Of a stretch of 64,000 nt of DNA, positions 63,751-64,000 are shown piece after piece. Every line of letters begins with the position of its first letter. Within the stretch, counting starts at the first letter, position 1. The notes below the pieces were generated by a model that was not told where the DNA came from, ran no database searches, and was given only the letters and a program-made list of their open reading frames with translations. The position numbers and the translations under genes were made by a program. The DNA comes from Isochrysis galbana. Taxonomy: Eukaryota > Haptophyta > Isochrysidales > Isochrysidaceae. Where the stretch lies: the NCBI GenBank assembly GCA_018136815.1, contig CM030943.1, positions 549,975 to 613,974 on the forward strand, in the 5' to 3' direction.

Positions 63751-64000
63751 GCCGGTTCTTCTTCGACATTTGAGCCAACAGCGAGACCAGACGTCGACGA
63801 AGAAATTGTCCGCGTTAGAGCTACTCGCTTGCGCGCGGTGCAGCCTATTGGACCGGCCTTCACTTAGCTCGACCGAGGCTACCGCCTACGAGCCGTGGTC
63901 GGCTCTTCATCGTTATGAGAGGGGGAGGGAAACGAGTGAAGTTTCTTCCGACCCCGTTGTTTCCCGTCCAGCTACTCCCGAGTCAGACAACCACGAAGAC
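63751..64000 (+). CDS. ORF2 continuation beyond the methyltransferase (cut by window end)
   Basis: Stays open in the methyltransferase frame to the last base (LSALELLACARCSLLDRP, PESDNHED). No protease or RT motif is reached yet. Composition is again Ser/Glu-rich, so it is probably a linker to pol. Confidence 0.5.

Larger units (their letters stand above)
57441..64000 (+). mobile_element. gypsy-type LTR retrotransposon carrying a DNA methyltransferase, copy B
   Basis: After the gap it starts inside the leader (matches 23800 onward of the deleted copy) and runs through gag (58123-60886), an in-frame UAG, the Ser/Pro/Glu-rich ORF2 and a methyltransferase domain. It is still open at the window end. 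Protease, RT, RNase H and integrase are expected beyond. Several single-base frameshifts (about 58500, 59490, 61205, 62910, 63530) show decay or assembly error. Confidence 0.85.

Overview
This is a GC-rich nuclear scaffold segment from a eukaryote, most likely a flagellated microalga. The evidence is spliceosomal introns, several complete eukaryotic housekeeping genes, many retrotransposon and DNA-transposon relics, long purine/pyrimidine microsatellites, and two 100-N assembly gaps (34035-34134, 57341-57440). Introns are short, and 13 of the 17 I could define start with GTG (often GTGCG or GTGAG); one, in eIF1A, starts with GC. That, with the ciliary CYB5D1 gene and a proline-rich type II membrane protein, suggests a haptophyte-like or related alga, but the lineage is an inference. 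I see no tRNA, rRNA, CRISPR array or bacterial-type operon.

Host genes, left to right: a WD40-like/coiled-coil protein (493-2970, -); a GT25-like glycosyltransferase (8437-9534, +); eIF1A in five exons (16334-17760, -) divergent from an IQ-motif CYB5D1 protein in four exons (18967-20132, +); a proline-rich type II membrane protein (20823-22427, +); a small two-TM protein (27035-27346, -); GMP synthase in four exons (28417-30676, -); a myeloid leukemia factor-like protein (35513-36262, -); a tail-anchored protein in three exons (38655-39769, +); an unrecognised multi-exon gene (about 40003-40835, +); a signal peptide/repeat/TM/TBC-like protein (41759-44078, +); an OTU-like ORF (46393-47280, -); and a PqiA-like multi-pass protein (48816-52275, -). 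Most of the firm genes have a long polypurine/polypyrimidine tract just upstream of the ATG.

Between them lie mobile elements. There are two copies of a non-LTR retrotransposon in inverted orientation (10063-14028), one interrupted by a 574-bp MITE with an 8-bp target duplication. A 2.2-kb hAT element with 8-bp duplications carries a hAT transposase C-terminus (31437-33650). A family of elements with CCTAGATG termini and 8-bp duplications has two complete copies (3984-4501, 37238-38180). There are several internally deleted Ty3/gypsy copies sharing one LTR family, and two divergent LTR-retrotransposon 5' ends that flank an OTU gene.

The most striking system is at the right end. Two copies of a gypsy-type LTR retrotransposon (53575-57340 and 57441-64000) carry gag, then an in-frame UAG, then a long Ser/Pro/Glu-rich ORF. 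In the copy that is not cut by the assembly gap, that ORF leads into a phage-type cytosine DNA methyltransferase domain (about 63181-63750) and stays open to the window end, where the polymerase would be expected. A related deleted copy at 23187-25845 has the same leader and gag start joined to a gypsy integrase, which ties the family to Ty3/gypsy.
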